DNA of 64,000 nucleotides from an uncultured Lewinella sp. (GTDB lineage: Bacteria; Bacteroidota; Bacteroidia; Chitinophagales; Saprospiraceae): assembly GCA_937873655.1 (NCBI GenBank), contig CALMYQ010000200.1, positions 1 through 64,000 on the forward strand. Direction: 5' to 3'. Positions 26,622 through 35,315 of the stretch are shown piece by piece. The notes below the pieces were generated by a model. That model saw only the letters and a list, made by a program, of their open reading frames with translations. It did no database searches and was not told where the DNA came from. Numbering within the stretch: the first letter of the stretch is position 1; every line of letters begins with the position of its first letter. Position numbers and translations under genes: made by a program.

Positions 26622-27533
26622 TTACCTGAACAAATTTACGGTTTTTCCATCGGAGGCCGCCTCGATTCTTACCAGCATCCGGGTTTTTTCGCCGGATTTG
26701 TCCACCTCATAGATCTCCGTGCCAACCGGAAAATACTCTTTCTTGCCCTGAAATCCCATGAAACTGGTCCCGTAACTGAACCTTCGTTCCTCTGGCCCCT
26801 GGATCACGACATCCACTCCCGACATCCGGTTATTGCGCACCTTTACATTGACGTACTGAATATCGGGCGCCGCCGCGCCTGCATTGCCTGAGGCCTGCTG
26901 CACCACGCCTTCGGGCGTATTGAGGTCAATTTTGGGCGGGTTGCCGGATATCTCCACCTTTCCCCGGCCGGTCACATAGCCGCCGACGCTTTCCGTTGCG
27001 TATATTTTGGCCGTACCCCAACTAGAGATCTGGACCAGGGCTTTCCCTGCGATCAGGCCGGCGGCGTCCACCGAACCGGTAGCCAGGTTGACATTCAATT
27101 CGCCCGCTTTGCCTTTCAGGGTCACTTTCCCGACAGGGTTGACCAGGTTGAAGGCGGAAACGTCGATGCCCGTGACGGTATAATTCCCATAACCGCCGGT
27201 TTCCAGGTGATCGATGTAGGCAGCGCCGATCTTGATCGAAACCCCTTTGGAAGGTTCAATCCAGCCTTGCTGGAAGATCGACAGCTCTCCCCCGGATTCG
27301 GATACCTCGATTTTGTCCAGGATATTCTTGTCGGTGGTGATCTCCAGAAATGGAAAACTTTTGCAAACCACTTCTACTTCGGCGGGGAAATTCACCGACA
27401 CGGCAGTAAAAATCCCCATCGACCTTTTCGAGGTCTGGATATTGCCGTCTCCTTTGATCAGGCCCGAGGATTGAGCCGGCAGGGCCGCCAGAAAGGTCAG
27501 CGCTGCGAGCATTACCAAAATCTGCTTTTTCAT
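26622..27533 (-). CDS. DUF2807 (GIN-domain) secreted protein
   Basis: A 303-residue exported protein (MKKQILVMLAALTFLAALPAQS). Residues about 35-215 form the repetitive right-handed beta-structure of DUF2807, also called the putative auto-transporter adhesin head (FTAVSVNFPAEVEVVCKSFPFLEITTDKNIL; GSVDAAGLIAGKALVQISSWGTAKIYATESV). A C-terminal extension of about 80 residues follows. Such proteins are often encoded near TonB receptors or regulators in Bacteroidota, but their role is unknown. Here it lies 48 bp after a TonB-dependent receptor gene, suggesting a shared surface function. Confidence 0.83.
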   Translation of the reverse strand: MKKQILVMLAALTFLAALPAQSSGLIKGDGNIQTSKRSMGIFTAVSVNFPAEVEVVCKSFPFLEITTDKNILDKIEVSESGGELSIFQQGWIEPSKGVSIKIGAAYIDHLETGGYGNYTVTGIDVSAFNLVNPVGKVTLKGKAGELNVNLATGSVDAAGLIAGKALVQISSWGTAKIYATESVGGYVTGRGKVEISGNPPKIDLNTPEGVVQQASGNAGAAAPDIQYVNVKVRNNRMSGVDVVIQGPEERRFSYGTSFMGFQGKKEYFPVGTEIYEVDKSGEKTRMLVRIEAASDGKTVNLFR

Positions 27534-27581
27534 AAAATATTATTTTGTTTTCATTTGGCTTCCGGGGTCATCCCGGCAGCA

Positions 27582-30011
27582 TTATTTACTGATCCTGTTT
27601 TGTTCGTCCTGGCTGGCGCCTTCGCGTTTGCGTTCGGCTTTTACGTTCTTGTTCCCGAAGTTCCAGCTGAAATTGACCATGAACTGCTGACTTTCCCAGG
27701 TACGGAGCACATTAAAGTCCATCGGTCCGAAATTGACCTGGCTTTTCCAGCGTTGGGTTCCGAAAATATCGTTGAAACCAGCCTTGAGGTAGCCGTTGCC
27801 CCCGAGGACCTTTCTGCCCAGGGCCATGTTGAAACTGCCCGAACTGCGGTCATGGAAGATGACACGTTTGGTAGCGGAATTGAAAAAGCCGGATAATTCC
27901 AGGTTCCAGGCTTTCAGGTTGAAGTTATGGCTCATATAGCCGTTGACCCCCCATTGCCTGGCGGTGTAGGATCCTTCCTGCAATACCCCGGAGTAATGGC
28001 TGTAATATGGCCCGATCCAGGTATAAACGAACCACCATTGCATAATGGGGGCCGGCAGACTGATGTTCAGGCTGAAATTATCGTTGACACCCACATTCTC
28101 AGTGGTGATGTACGTTTTTTGCCCCTCCTGATGGGTGACCTCCTCAAAAACGTTGTTGGTACGCGCATAGGACAGGGAAAAGTTGGCCGCCTGCATCAGG
28201 GTATAAGTCAGGTCAAAGCTGTTGGTATATTGGGGTTGGAGGTAAGGATTCCCTTTCTGGCTGGTGAACTGATCCAGAAAAAACTCAAAGGGATTCATGG
28301 CCTGGTAGTTCGGCCTGGTGATCCGTCGGCTGAATGACAACCGGACCTGGTTGTTGGGGTTCAATTCGTAGGTCACGAAAGCCGAAGGAAAAAGGTTCAG
28401 ATAGGAAGTATCGGGCCGTTCGATGCGGGCGCCGGTCATGCCGGTTGAGACGCCCGCCACAACGGTATTCTCAGCCCGCAACCCGGCCTGGAAGCCGAAC
28501 TTGCCGGCATTTTTGCTGAAGTTGAGGTATCCCGCATAAATTTGCTCCTTGTACTCGAACAGGTTGGATTGCGCGGGGTCTACAACGGGGTTCTCGCCGT
28601 CGTTGACGATGCTGACCAACAGGTCATTGTCGGTATCTACGAAGGAATATTTCACCCCCGCCTCCAGTTTGGCGTTCCCGGCAAAGGACCGGATATAATC
28701 GGCCTTCGAGGAGAACACGCGGATCCCGGTATCGGTATTGTAATCGTTACCTGTATTGCTCAGGGGATTGCTGGCGGGGTCCTTCAGCTGGTTGCGAAGC
28801 CGGCTCAGGCCGTCCCGGTTATAGAAATAATAATCCGCGTCCATTCTGAACTCATTCCCCATTGTATCGAGATACTGGTAATTGAGGTTGACCGTGTTGT
28901 GGTTTTGGTCCACGGGCGACCTGTTGGAGGAATTGAGGCTGGAATCTATGACCGATTGCGCATTCCGGATAAGGGTCTGGCTGTTGTTTTCACTGTTGTT
29001 ATCCGACCAGAAGCCGGATGCCAACACCCCGATGGTATGCCTGGAGCCCAGGAAGAAGTCGGCGCCCAGCCTGAAATTCGGGCTGGTCCAGTTATCGAGG
29101 TGGACATCCTCCTGGTCGAAGGTCTTTTTCTCTTCCCCGGGCAGGCTGATCGTCCGGTCGATCAGGTTGGTTTCCTGCCACTTTCCCTTTGACAAGACAA
29201 GGGCGCCGTACAGGTTCATGTTTCTGGTACGGTGGTTGAGGTTCAGGGAGGTGTTCCAGTTGGGATTGATGTCCTTCTGGAAACGGGCCTGAAAGCTGCC
29301 GTTGGTGCCCAGGTTCTTGTCCTTTTTCAAGCGAATGTTGATGATGCCGGCGGTCCCTTCGGCATCATACCGCGCCGAAGGATTCGTGATCACCTCGATA
29401 CTCTTGATGGTATTGGCCGGGATGGAATGCAGGACCATGGCCAGGTCGCGACCGCTCACCTTGCTTTCGCGGCCGTCAACCATAATGGTCACTCCCGAGT
29501 TGTTGTTCAGCTTGACCTGATCGTCACTGCTGACCACCACGCCCGGCGCCATCTTCAGAATTTCCATGGCATCGTTGCCTTCGGCCATCACGGAACCTTC
29601 CACGTTGAGGACCAGCATATCGGGTTTTTGCTGCAACAGCGGCCGCCGGGAGGTTACGACCACCTCCTGGAGCTGTTCATTCCGGGTTTCCAGCCGTATT
29701 GGGCCGAGGGACTTGTTTTCACCAGCCGCGATGGTCAGGTCCGGGATGAACAGATCCTCAAAGCCCAGGCTGGAAATAAGGAGGAAGTACGTACCGGGTT
29801 TGATCCCGTCGATTTCGAATTGTCCGTCATCGCCTGCAATACCGCCTTTCAGTAAGGTGGAATCGGAAGTCAGTATCTTGATCACCGCAAAGGGAACCGG
29901 AGCGGCCTTTTCGTCAATTACTTCGCCCTTCAACCGGGCCGGCGCCACCTGTCCCTGTGCGTGGAAGGCTGCGATCATCATAAAGGTAAAAAGTAAAGCT
30001 AGTTTTTTCAT
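27582..30011 (-). CDS. TonB-dependent outer-membrane receptor
   Basis: An 809-residue protein starting at MKKLALLFTFMMIAAFHAQGQ. A carboxypeptidase-regulatory-like domain (about 22-105: LKGEVIDEKAAPVPFAVIKI) precedes the plug (about 110-215: QKPDMLVLNVEGSVMAEGNDAMEIL; VTIMVDGRESKVSG). A 22-strand-type outer-membrane beta-barrel of the OMP_b-brl_3 group runs to about 790. A charged tail (NVKAERKREGASQDEQNR) ends the protein. It takes up a large ligand across the outer membrane with TonB energy. Being in the NRPS operon, it may recover or bind the product, for instance a metal-chelating peptide, but the sequence does not define the ligand. Confidence 0.88.
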   Translation of the reverse strand: MKKLALLFTFMMIAAFHAQGQVAPARLKGEVIDEKAAPVPFAVIKILTSDSTLLKGGIAGDDGQFEIDGIKPGTYFLLISSLGFEDLFIPDLTIAAGENKSLGPIRLETRNEQLQEVVVTSRRPLLQQKPDMLVLNVEGSVMAEGNDAMEILKMAPGVVVSSDDQVKLNNNSGVTIMVDGRESKVSGRDLAMVLHSIPANTIKSIEVITNPSARYDAEGTAGIINIRLKKDKNLGTNGSFQARFQKDINPNWNTSLNLNHRTRNMNLYGALVLSKGKWQETNLIDRTISLPGEEKKTFDQEDVHLDNWTSPNFRLGADFFLGSRHTIGVLASGFWSDNNSENNSQTLIRNAQSVIDSSLNSSNRSPVDQNHNTVNLNYQYLDTMGNEFRMDADYYFYNRDGLSRLRNQLKDPASNPLSNTGNDYNTDTGIRVFSSKADYIRSFAGNAKLEAGVKYSFVDTDNDLLVSIVNDGENPVVDPAQSNLFEYKEQIYAGYLNFSKNAGKFGFQAGLRAENTVVAGVSTGMTGARIERPDTSYLNLFPSAFVTYELNPNNQVRLSFSRRITRPNYQAMNPFEFFLDQFTSQKGNPYLQPQYTNSFDLTYTLMQAANFSLSYARTNNVFEEVTHQEGQKTYITTENVGVNDNFSLNISLPAPIMQWWFVYTWIGPYYSHYSGVLQEGSYTARQWGVNGYMSHNFNLKAWNLELSGFFNSATKRVIFHDRSSGSFNMALGRKVLGGNGYLKAGFNDIFGTQRWKSQVNFGPMDFNVLRTWESQQFMVNFSWNFGNKNVKAERKREGASQDEQNRISK

Positions 30012-30102
30012 TTTCCTCGGTTTGAAATAACATGAATTCGAGTTCAAAAATACCGTTCGGGAAGGGGCGATATCGACTCAGAAAAGATTGAGACGTCTCA
30101 AA

Positions 30103-31740
30103 TCAGCTATTTGAGACCATTCCGGCCTTTTTTTCCTTTCCCGCAGCCTTTTGGTAGAGCAGTTCTTTCTCGCCGTAAAGCCGTTCGGCGATCCGCCCCT
30201 GCGCCTCGCAATGCGCTACCAGTTTGCCGGAGGCGATGATGGGGTTGGATGTTTCGGTGTATTGAATGCTGCTGATGAATTTGAGCCACGGCTCCATCCC
30301 CATGGCATAGACATATACCTCCTGAGGATCAAAAATCTCCACCAGGCCCATACCGCGTTCGTAATTGGAGCCGGCCAACCGGCGCGAGCCGTCCTTGTCC
30401 CTGGGTAATTCTTCCGTGAGCAAGGGGCCGTAGAGCCAGGTAAGCGGAGCCCCGTCGCATTCCATCCCCAGGAAGAGTACATCAACCTTGCCGGTTAGGG
30501 TTTGAATCCGTTCGTAAAGGGCGTTTTCCACGTTGCAGGAATCCGCGACAAACAGGATCCTGAAATCGCCTATCCGGACGTGGTAACAGAGTTTGGACTG
30601 GATATTGAGGTCGCTGTGCTCCCCTATGAACGGGATCCCCATGATGTCGCAATCGCGGAAGGCCACCTTTTCCATGTCGCCCAGCTCGATCACGTTTTCG
30701 AACCCGATATGCCGGAACATCAGCTTTAAATTGGGGTCCTGCAGAGCGCCCGAAGTGGTTCGCGGCACGATGATCTTGCCGATTTTGTGCCGGAGCGGCA
30801 GCAGGGTTTCAAAGAGGATATGATCCTGGTGGTTATGGGTGATCAAGACATAATCGATCCGGTCAGGAAGGTCGACGTCCGAAAACCGACCGACCTCATG
30901 AAGATAACCGTAGTAACTGATCAGCGGGTCGACCAGGATGCTCACCTCCCTGGTCTCGATCAGGATGCAGGCGTGTCCGAAGTACCGCATCCGGATATTC
31001 GGCCCTTCGTATCGTTGGTAGGCCGGCGGCACTTCGGCGGTAAACAAGGACCTGAAGCGTTCCTCCTGTCCGGGATCGAGATCGATCATGCCCCTGATTT
31101 CTGAAAACGGGGCGGGATTGCGCTTCATGCTGCCGAGCTTGTCGATTACCGGATGATCAAAAGGGACCTCCAGGTGCAACACCTCCGGGGAATCGAGGCG
31201 GGGCGTGCTCAATACGAAGGGTCTGTCGTCGTTTTCGGTCACCCACAAGGCAATGCTCTGCGAACCGGTATCGTAAAACCCGGTTTGATACAGCAGCGGT
31301 TCAAAAAAACGATACCCGGGGTTGTTATTCAGGTCGTATACCAGCTCGACCAACCCTTTGAGGAGGTCCGGCACTTTTGCGTAGGCTTCCTCGAGGGAAT
31401 GCCCGCGGGGATGGGCCTTCAGCATGGCGTCCAATTCCCTGATCGCGGCGCTGAAATCAAGCTGGTCCTTCTTTGTCCGAAGGGTTTTTTCCTTCAGTTC
31501 GCCGACCGCCATAACCTTTTCCGGAGGGATATCCATAAAAGGCCCGCCCAGTAATTTGGGGTTTTTCACGGCGGCGGCGTGGATATGCGGGGCCTGGATG
31601 AAAGAATTCATGATCTTGAGGTGCCGCCCTTCGATGTTCATAGCGGCGGTTGCCGGAGAAATGAGGTGAGACCACGCGTACCAGCGATCGACCAGCGGTT
31701 CGATAACGACGTTGGGCTTGAGATATACCAGAGATTCCAT
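30103..31740 (-). CDS. CmlA-type diiron aminoacyl-carrier beta-hydroxylase
   Basis: A 545-residue metallo-beta-lactamase-fold protein with the N-terminal domain typical of CmlA (SLVYLKPNVVIEPLVDRWYAW, ATAAMNIEGRHLKIM). CmlA hydroxylates the beta-carbon of an amino acid held on an NRPS carrier domain. Metal-site residues are His302, His304, Asp306 and His307 in THNHQDH, Glu374 in FIGEHSDL and Asp400 in FVADSCN. These are spaced like the CmlA ligands I recall, offset by three. The last His ligand could not be placed with confidence. Length is close to CmlA (about 530). The start MESLVYL lies 23 bp after the peroxidase gene. It predicts a beta-hydroxylated residue in the peptide. Confidence 0.85.
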   Translation of the reverse strand: MESLVYLKPNVVIEPLVDRWYAWSHLISPATAAMNIEGRHLKIMNSFIQAPHIHAAAVKNPKLLGGPFMDIPPEKVMAVGELKEKTLRTKKDQLDFSAAIRELDAMLKAHPRGHSLEEAYAKVPDLLKGLVELVYDLNNNPGYRFFEPLLYQTGFYDTGSQSIALWVTENDDRPFVLSTPRLDSPEVLHLEVPFDHPVIDKLGSMKRNPAPFSEIRGMIDLDPGQEERFRSLFTAEVPPAYQRYEGPNIRMRYFGHACILIETREVSILVDPLISYYGYLHEVGRFSDVDLPDRIDYVLITHNHQDHILFETLLPLRHKIGKIIVPRTTSGALQDPNLKLMFRHIGFENVIELGDMEKVAFRDCDIMGIPFIGEHSDLNIQSKLCYHVRIGDFRILFVADSCNVENALYERIQTLTGKVDVLFLGMECDGAPLTWLYGPLLTEELPRDKDGSRRLAGSNYERGMGLVEIFDPQEVYVYAMGMEPWLKFISSIQYTETSNPIIASGKLVAHCEAQGRIAERLYGEKELLYQKAAGKEKKAGMVSNS

Positions 31741-31763
31741 GAAAAGAAAGTTGATTAAAGTAT

Positions 31764-32717
31764 TCAAATCTGGCTGAGGTACTTATTGTCCGTCAGCGCC
31801 TTCAGGAATTCCACGATGTCGTCAATTTCGGCATCGGTCAGCGGGCTGGGTCTGGGGAATTTGACCCGTTCATGGGCCGTGCTTTTCCTGAGTTTTTCGA
31901 AATCATTGTAGAATTCAACCACTTCCCGCAGCGTTTTTACCGATCCGTCGTGCATATACGGTCCGGTGACCGCAACATTGCGCAGCGAAGGCGTTTTGAA
32001 TTTCCCCATATCGGCTTTGGAATGGGTGAGCCGGAACAAGCCGAGGTCCTCCGGGTTATCAACGCCGATACTGACAATAGAGTCCTGACTGAAATCGGGG
32101 CCGGAGTGGCAGGCGTCTATGCCGCAGGTGCTGCCCCTGTAAAAGAGGATCATCCCGCGGATGGCCGATTCGCTCATGGCCTTGTCGTCTCCTGCCAGAA
32201 ACCGGTCGTAAGGCGAGTCATAGGCCTCCAGGCTGCGCTCAAAATCACTGATGGCCTGCAGCATCAATACCGAATCGGGCGCTTCATCGTAAACGGCGCT
32301 GAAAGCCCGCCGGTAGAAATCCGATTTTTGCAGGCGACTCACCGCCAGAGCGACCGAAGACCCCATTTCGTCGGGGTTGGATATGGGGCCTGCAGCCTGC
32401 GCTTCCAGGGAAGGCGCCCGCCCGTCCCAGAAAAACTGCGTTCTTTTGGTCATATAGACAATGCTGGGCGTATTTCGGAAAGTGTGCGCCATACTGATGC
32501 CCATGCTTTTTGCCGTATTATCGGCGAAAGCGAACTCGGGTTTGTGGCAGGATGCGCAACTTACGGTAGAATCACCGGACAGTATAGGGTCCTTGAACAA
32601 CAATTCCCCCAGTTCGACCGGGTTGTCAGGCAGGTCCGGCCCCGGGTTTCCGGCAGCTATTGCCAGAAAAACAGCCAATCCCAGTCCTGAAAACAAGAAT
32701 GGATAATGCAGCTTCAT
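31764..32717 (-). CDS. Di-haem cytochrome c peroxidase family protein
   Basis: A 317-residue periplasmic protein with an N-terminal export segment (MKLHYPFLFSGLGLAVFLAI). It belongs to the bacterial di-haem peroxidase/MauG-like family: a first haem motif CASCH (Cys54-His58), the conserved FRNTPSIVYMTKRTQFFWDGRA segment, and a C-terminal GKFKTPSLRNVAVTGPYMHDG. The second haem site reads C198-G-I-D-A-C203-H204, a CX4CH spacing instead of CXXCH. It may reduce peroxide or oxidise a partner, for example during maturation of the peptide. It lies directly upstream of the CmlA-type gene in the operon. Confidence 0.85.
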   Translation of the reverse strand: MKLHYPFLFSGLGLAVFLAIAAGNPGPDLPDNPVELGELLFKDPILSGDSTVSCASCHKPEFAFADNTAKSMGISMAHTFRNTPSIVYMTKRTQFFWDGRAPSLEAQAAGPISNPDEMGSSVALAVSRLQKSDFYRRAFSAVYDEAPDSVLMLQAISDFERSLEAYDSPYDRFLAGDDKAMSESAIRGMILFYRGSTCGIDACHSGPDFSQDSIVSIGVDNPEDLGLFRLTHSKADMGKFKTPSLRNVAVTGPYMHDGSVKTLREVVEFYNDFEKLRKSTAHERVKFPRPSPLTDAEIDDIVEFLKALTDNKYLSQI

Positions 32718-32756
32718 AAGTTCGGCATTTAGGTAGGAAAGGAAAAAAGGCAGCTG

Positions 32757-34565
32757 TCAACGTTCGCGCGCGGGCAACCGCTGATCGAAAAGCCATTGGA
32801 AAAAATCAGGTGCGTCCTCAAGCAGGTGATTCCAGCATTTTTTACCGGTTGCGGGAATTTCCCTGGTTTTGACCGAAACGCCGTTGAGCCGGAGGTCGAA
32901 GGTCATGATGCGGCGTTGTTCACGGGTGATCCATTCGTCGGCTTCACCCCAGGTCAAATGAACCGGAAGTTTAGACAACTGGCCGGCCGATTGTTTGGAA
33001 AACCGGTAGTAGCCCCCGAAGGAAGCCAGTGCGGCATACCTTCCGGGGTCGTTCAGGGCCAGATCAAACAAGGCGTCGGCGCCGATATCTATGCCGACCA
33101 GGTAGATCCTGGAAAGGTCGATGGGGTATTTCTCGCAGATCTGGTCCATGATGTCTTCGCAAGCCTGAAGCGACCAGGTGAATGCGAAATTGAACTTGGC
33201 TTTCCAGCGTTCTTCCGAGGCCGGCAATTGGGGGGCAATCACAAAACAGGGGTGGTCCCGCTGGATTTCAGGTTGGGCCAATTGCCATACGAATTGCCTC
33301 ATCTGGTTGCTGTTGTCGCCTCCTCTGCCCGTATAATCGTGAAGGAACAAAATGAGCGGATATTTTTCTTCGGCTTCAACCCTGGGCGGTTCGATCAGCC
33401 TGAAAGGGATGGTGTCTCCTTGGCGGGTAGTAAAATCAAACGGTTTTGCCAGGTCATCCCTTCCATACAAGGCATTGTAGTTCTTATTCGACGCCACCCG
33501 CCCATCCAGGACTACATTTTCCTGTTCTTCTATTTCAACAGACTGATTATCAATAAATTTCACATTTTCCCCGGCAAAAACAACGGGGTCATTGCCACGG
33601 GATACAAAAAACCGGTTGCCGCGGACCTCAATGTGCTTCACCCGTTTAAGTGCGGGTCCGGCAGGATAATTAAAGGCTACCGCCGGGTGATCGGAGAACC
33701 TGTATCTGGCGTCAAAACCGTCAAAGGTCATTCCGTCCTCTGTCATGAAATCGTTTTGCCGGAAGTTGTCGGTAGGTTGGTCATTGACCCGGCATCCGGC
33801 GATCACCGCATCGGCTCCCGCGGTAAGGTTGATGGTCCCGGCCAGCTTCCAGGGCCATCGTTGCCAGTCGTGGCCCGCTGCCGATTGCACGGCGGTGGGA
33901 ATGGACGGATCCGGTACGGCCGCATTGTTGAGGTGCAATCCGAGCAACAGCACACGACTGTGCAGTTCCTTTGTCTTCAGTTGATCGACAGGTTGCCCCA
34001 AGGGCGCGTTGCGTAAATTGATGACGGCCCGATTGATATCGAGGTTGACCAATCCGAAATTCCTTTCCGGATCAAGTCCGGTAAAAATGGATTTTTGTTC
34101 CGCTGCGGCGGGCAACACTTTTACCGATTCAGCAGAGGCCGTTCCCCTGCCGTCGATCTCCATGATCGGAAAGACAAACCTGGTGGGATAGACGAGGGGT
34201 GCATCGGGCTGCTTTTTACCTGGCACCGGGTCGGCCCCGCGAAGAACTACCCCGCTTCTGAGGCGTATGCTGCCGGCAAAATAATACAGGCCCTTTTCGA
34301 AATAAAGGACCCCGCCGCCGGCATTGCTCAAGGATTGCAGGACCGAATCCAGTCTGGCAGAATCCACCCTGGATCCGGCGGCTACCAGGCCGGGCACTTT
34401 CAGGGCGTCAACCCGGTTGTTCCATTTTATCCTGGAGGTCCAGTGTTTTCCGGTTTCTGGAAAAGCTGCGGTATACGGGTTATCCGAAGGGATCTGGCCG
34501 TTTATCTGTGATGCGGCTGCGAACATGCAGGCCAACGCCGCTATCTTCAGCATGGTGATTTTCAT
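32757..34565 (-). CDS. Secreted beta-helix plus esterase-fold fusion; nucleophile Ser replaced
   Basis: A 602-residue exported protein (MKITMLKIAALACMFAAASQINGQ). Residues about 60-365 look like a pectate-lyase-type right-handed beta-helix (SVLQSLSNAGGGVLYFEKG; KRVKHIEVRGNRFF). About 380-600 is an alpha/beta-hydrolase of the PHB-depolymerase/feruloyl-esterase type (YPLILFLHDYTGRGGDN; SRIYLVGIDIGADALFDLA). The nucleophile elbow is G491-I-D493-I-G495 where relatives have G-x-S-x-G. Asp543 and His580 could complete a triad. Replacing Ser with Asp either disables esterase activity or makes an Asp-nucleophile enzyme. It lies in the NRPS operon, 33 bp after the thioesterase gene. Confidence 0.75.
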   Translation of the reverse strand: MKITMLKIAALACMFAAASQINGQIPSDNPYTAAFPETGKHWTSRIKWNNRVDALKVPGLVAAGSRVDSARLDSVLQSLSNAGGGVLYFEKGLYYFAGSIRLRSGVVLRGADPVPGKKQPDAPLVYPTRFVFPIMEIDGRGTASAESVKVLPAAAEQKSIFTGLDPERNFGLVNLDINRAVINLRNAPLGQPVDQLKTKELHSRVLLLGLHLNNAAVPDPSIPTAVQSAAGHDWQRWPWKLAGTINLTAGADAVIAGCRVNDQPTDNFRQNDFMTEDGMTFDGFDARYRFSDHPAVAFNYPAGPALKRVKHIEVRGNRFFVSRGNDPVVFAGENVKFIDNQSVEIEEQENVVLDGRVASNKNYNALYGRDDLAKPFDFTTRQGDTIPFRLIEPPRVEAEEKYPLILFLHDYTGRGGDNSNQMRQFVWQLAQPEIQRDHPCFVIAPQLPASEERWKAKFNFAFTWSLQACEDIMDQICEKYPIDLSRIYLVGIDIGADALFDLALNDPGRYAALASFGGYYRFSKQSAGQLSKLPVHLTWGEADEWITREQRRIMTFDLRLNGVSVKTREIPATGKKCWNHLLEDAPDFFQWLFDQRLPARER

Positions 34566-34598
34566 GATTTTCAGCTTTAATGGTGGGAGGCGAAAGCT

Positions 34599-35315
34599 TC
34601 AGACAACCTGAGTGCAGTACCGGAGCCTGGATGATATATGTTGCATGATGGCTTCGCTATGGTCAAAAATGAAAAAATGATTGCCGGGAAATTCAAGGAC
34701 TTCAACGCCTGCGTTTGTTTCCCTGGACCAGGCCATTGCCTGGGTCTTACTGATCTTTTCATCCGTACCGATCAGTACATCAATTGGAATATCAAAGGGT
34801 GCGGAGGTTTGGTAGACGCAGGTTTCGGCAGCGCAAAAGTCAGCCCGAAGGATCGGCTCGAAAAAGACCGCCATCTCCTCGTCGGCAAAGACGGCTGAAG
34901 GGCTACCGCCCATGGCCAGTACCTTATCAAAGAACTGGTCCCTGGGCAGGAGATGCCTTTCGTTTTCCTCATAGGGTATGGACGGCCCGGCCCGGCCGCT
35001 GAAAAAAAGGTACAACGGCAGCGGCTCACCGGCTTCTACCAGCTCTTTTACCAGATAAAACCCCAGCAGGGCGCCGAGGCTATGCCCGTAAACAGCATAA
35101 GGGCGGTCAATGGCGGCCCGGACCCTGGGCAGCAGATCGCCGACCATTTGCCGGAGGTCGGTCAGCAGAGGCTCCCGGAGGCGCCTGCCCCTTCCGGGTA
35201 ATTCCAGCGGGATCAACCGGAGCCCGGAAGGCGCATGATCCGCAAACGGTTTGTAGGAATATGCACTGGCGCCTGAAAATGGCAGACAAAAAAGGTCAAA
35301 TTCCGTTTCTCTCAT
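34599..35315 (-). CDS. Type II thioesterase
   Basis: A 238-residue cytoplasmic alpha/beta-hydrolase of the NRPS/PKS editing thioesterase type (GrsT/SrfAD-like). The catalytic triad is Ser79 in YGHSLGA, Asp185 in LIGTDEK and His213 in GNHFFIFDH. The N-terminal LFCLPFSGASAYSYKPFA and LELPGRGRRLREPL are characteristic. It clears misacylated carrier domains. It overlaps the ABC exporter gene by 20 bp, so it is translationally coupled. Because no thioesterase domain ends the assembly line, it is also one candidate for product release, although type II enzymes usually only edit. Confidence 0.92.
   Translation of the reverse strand: MRETEFDLFCLPFSGASAYSYKPFADHAPSGLRLIPLELPGRGRRLREPLLTDLRQMVGDLLPRVRAAIDRPYAVYGHSLGALLGFYLVKELVEAGEPLPLYLFFSGRAGPSIPYEENERHLLPRDQFFDKVLAMGGSPSAVFADEEMAVFFEPILRADFCAAETCVYQTSAPFDIPIDVLIGTDEKISKTQAMAWSRETNAGVEVLEFPGNHFFIFDHSEAIMQHISSRLRYCTQVV

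Noticed and set aside
27582..30011. Calling the TonB receptor a siderophore receptor outright
   Set aside because: The barrel group is broad and the sequence shows no ligand-specific feature; only the operon context suggests it.
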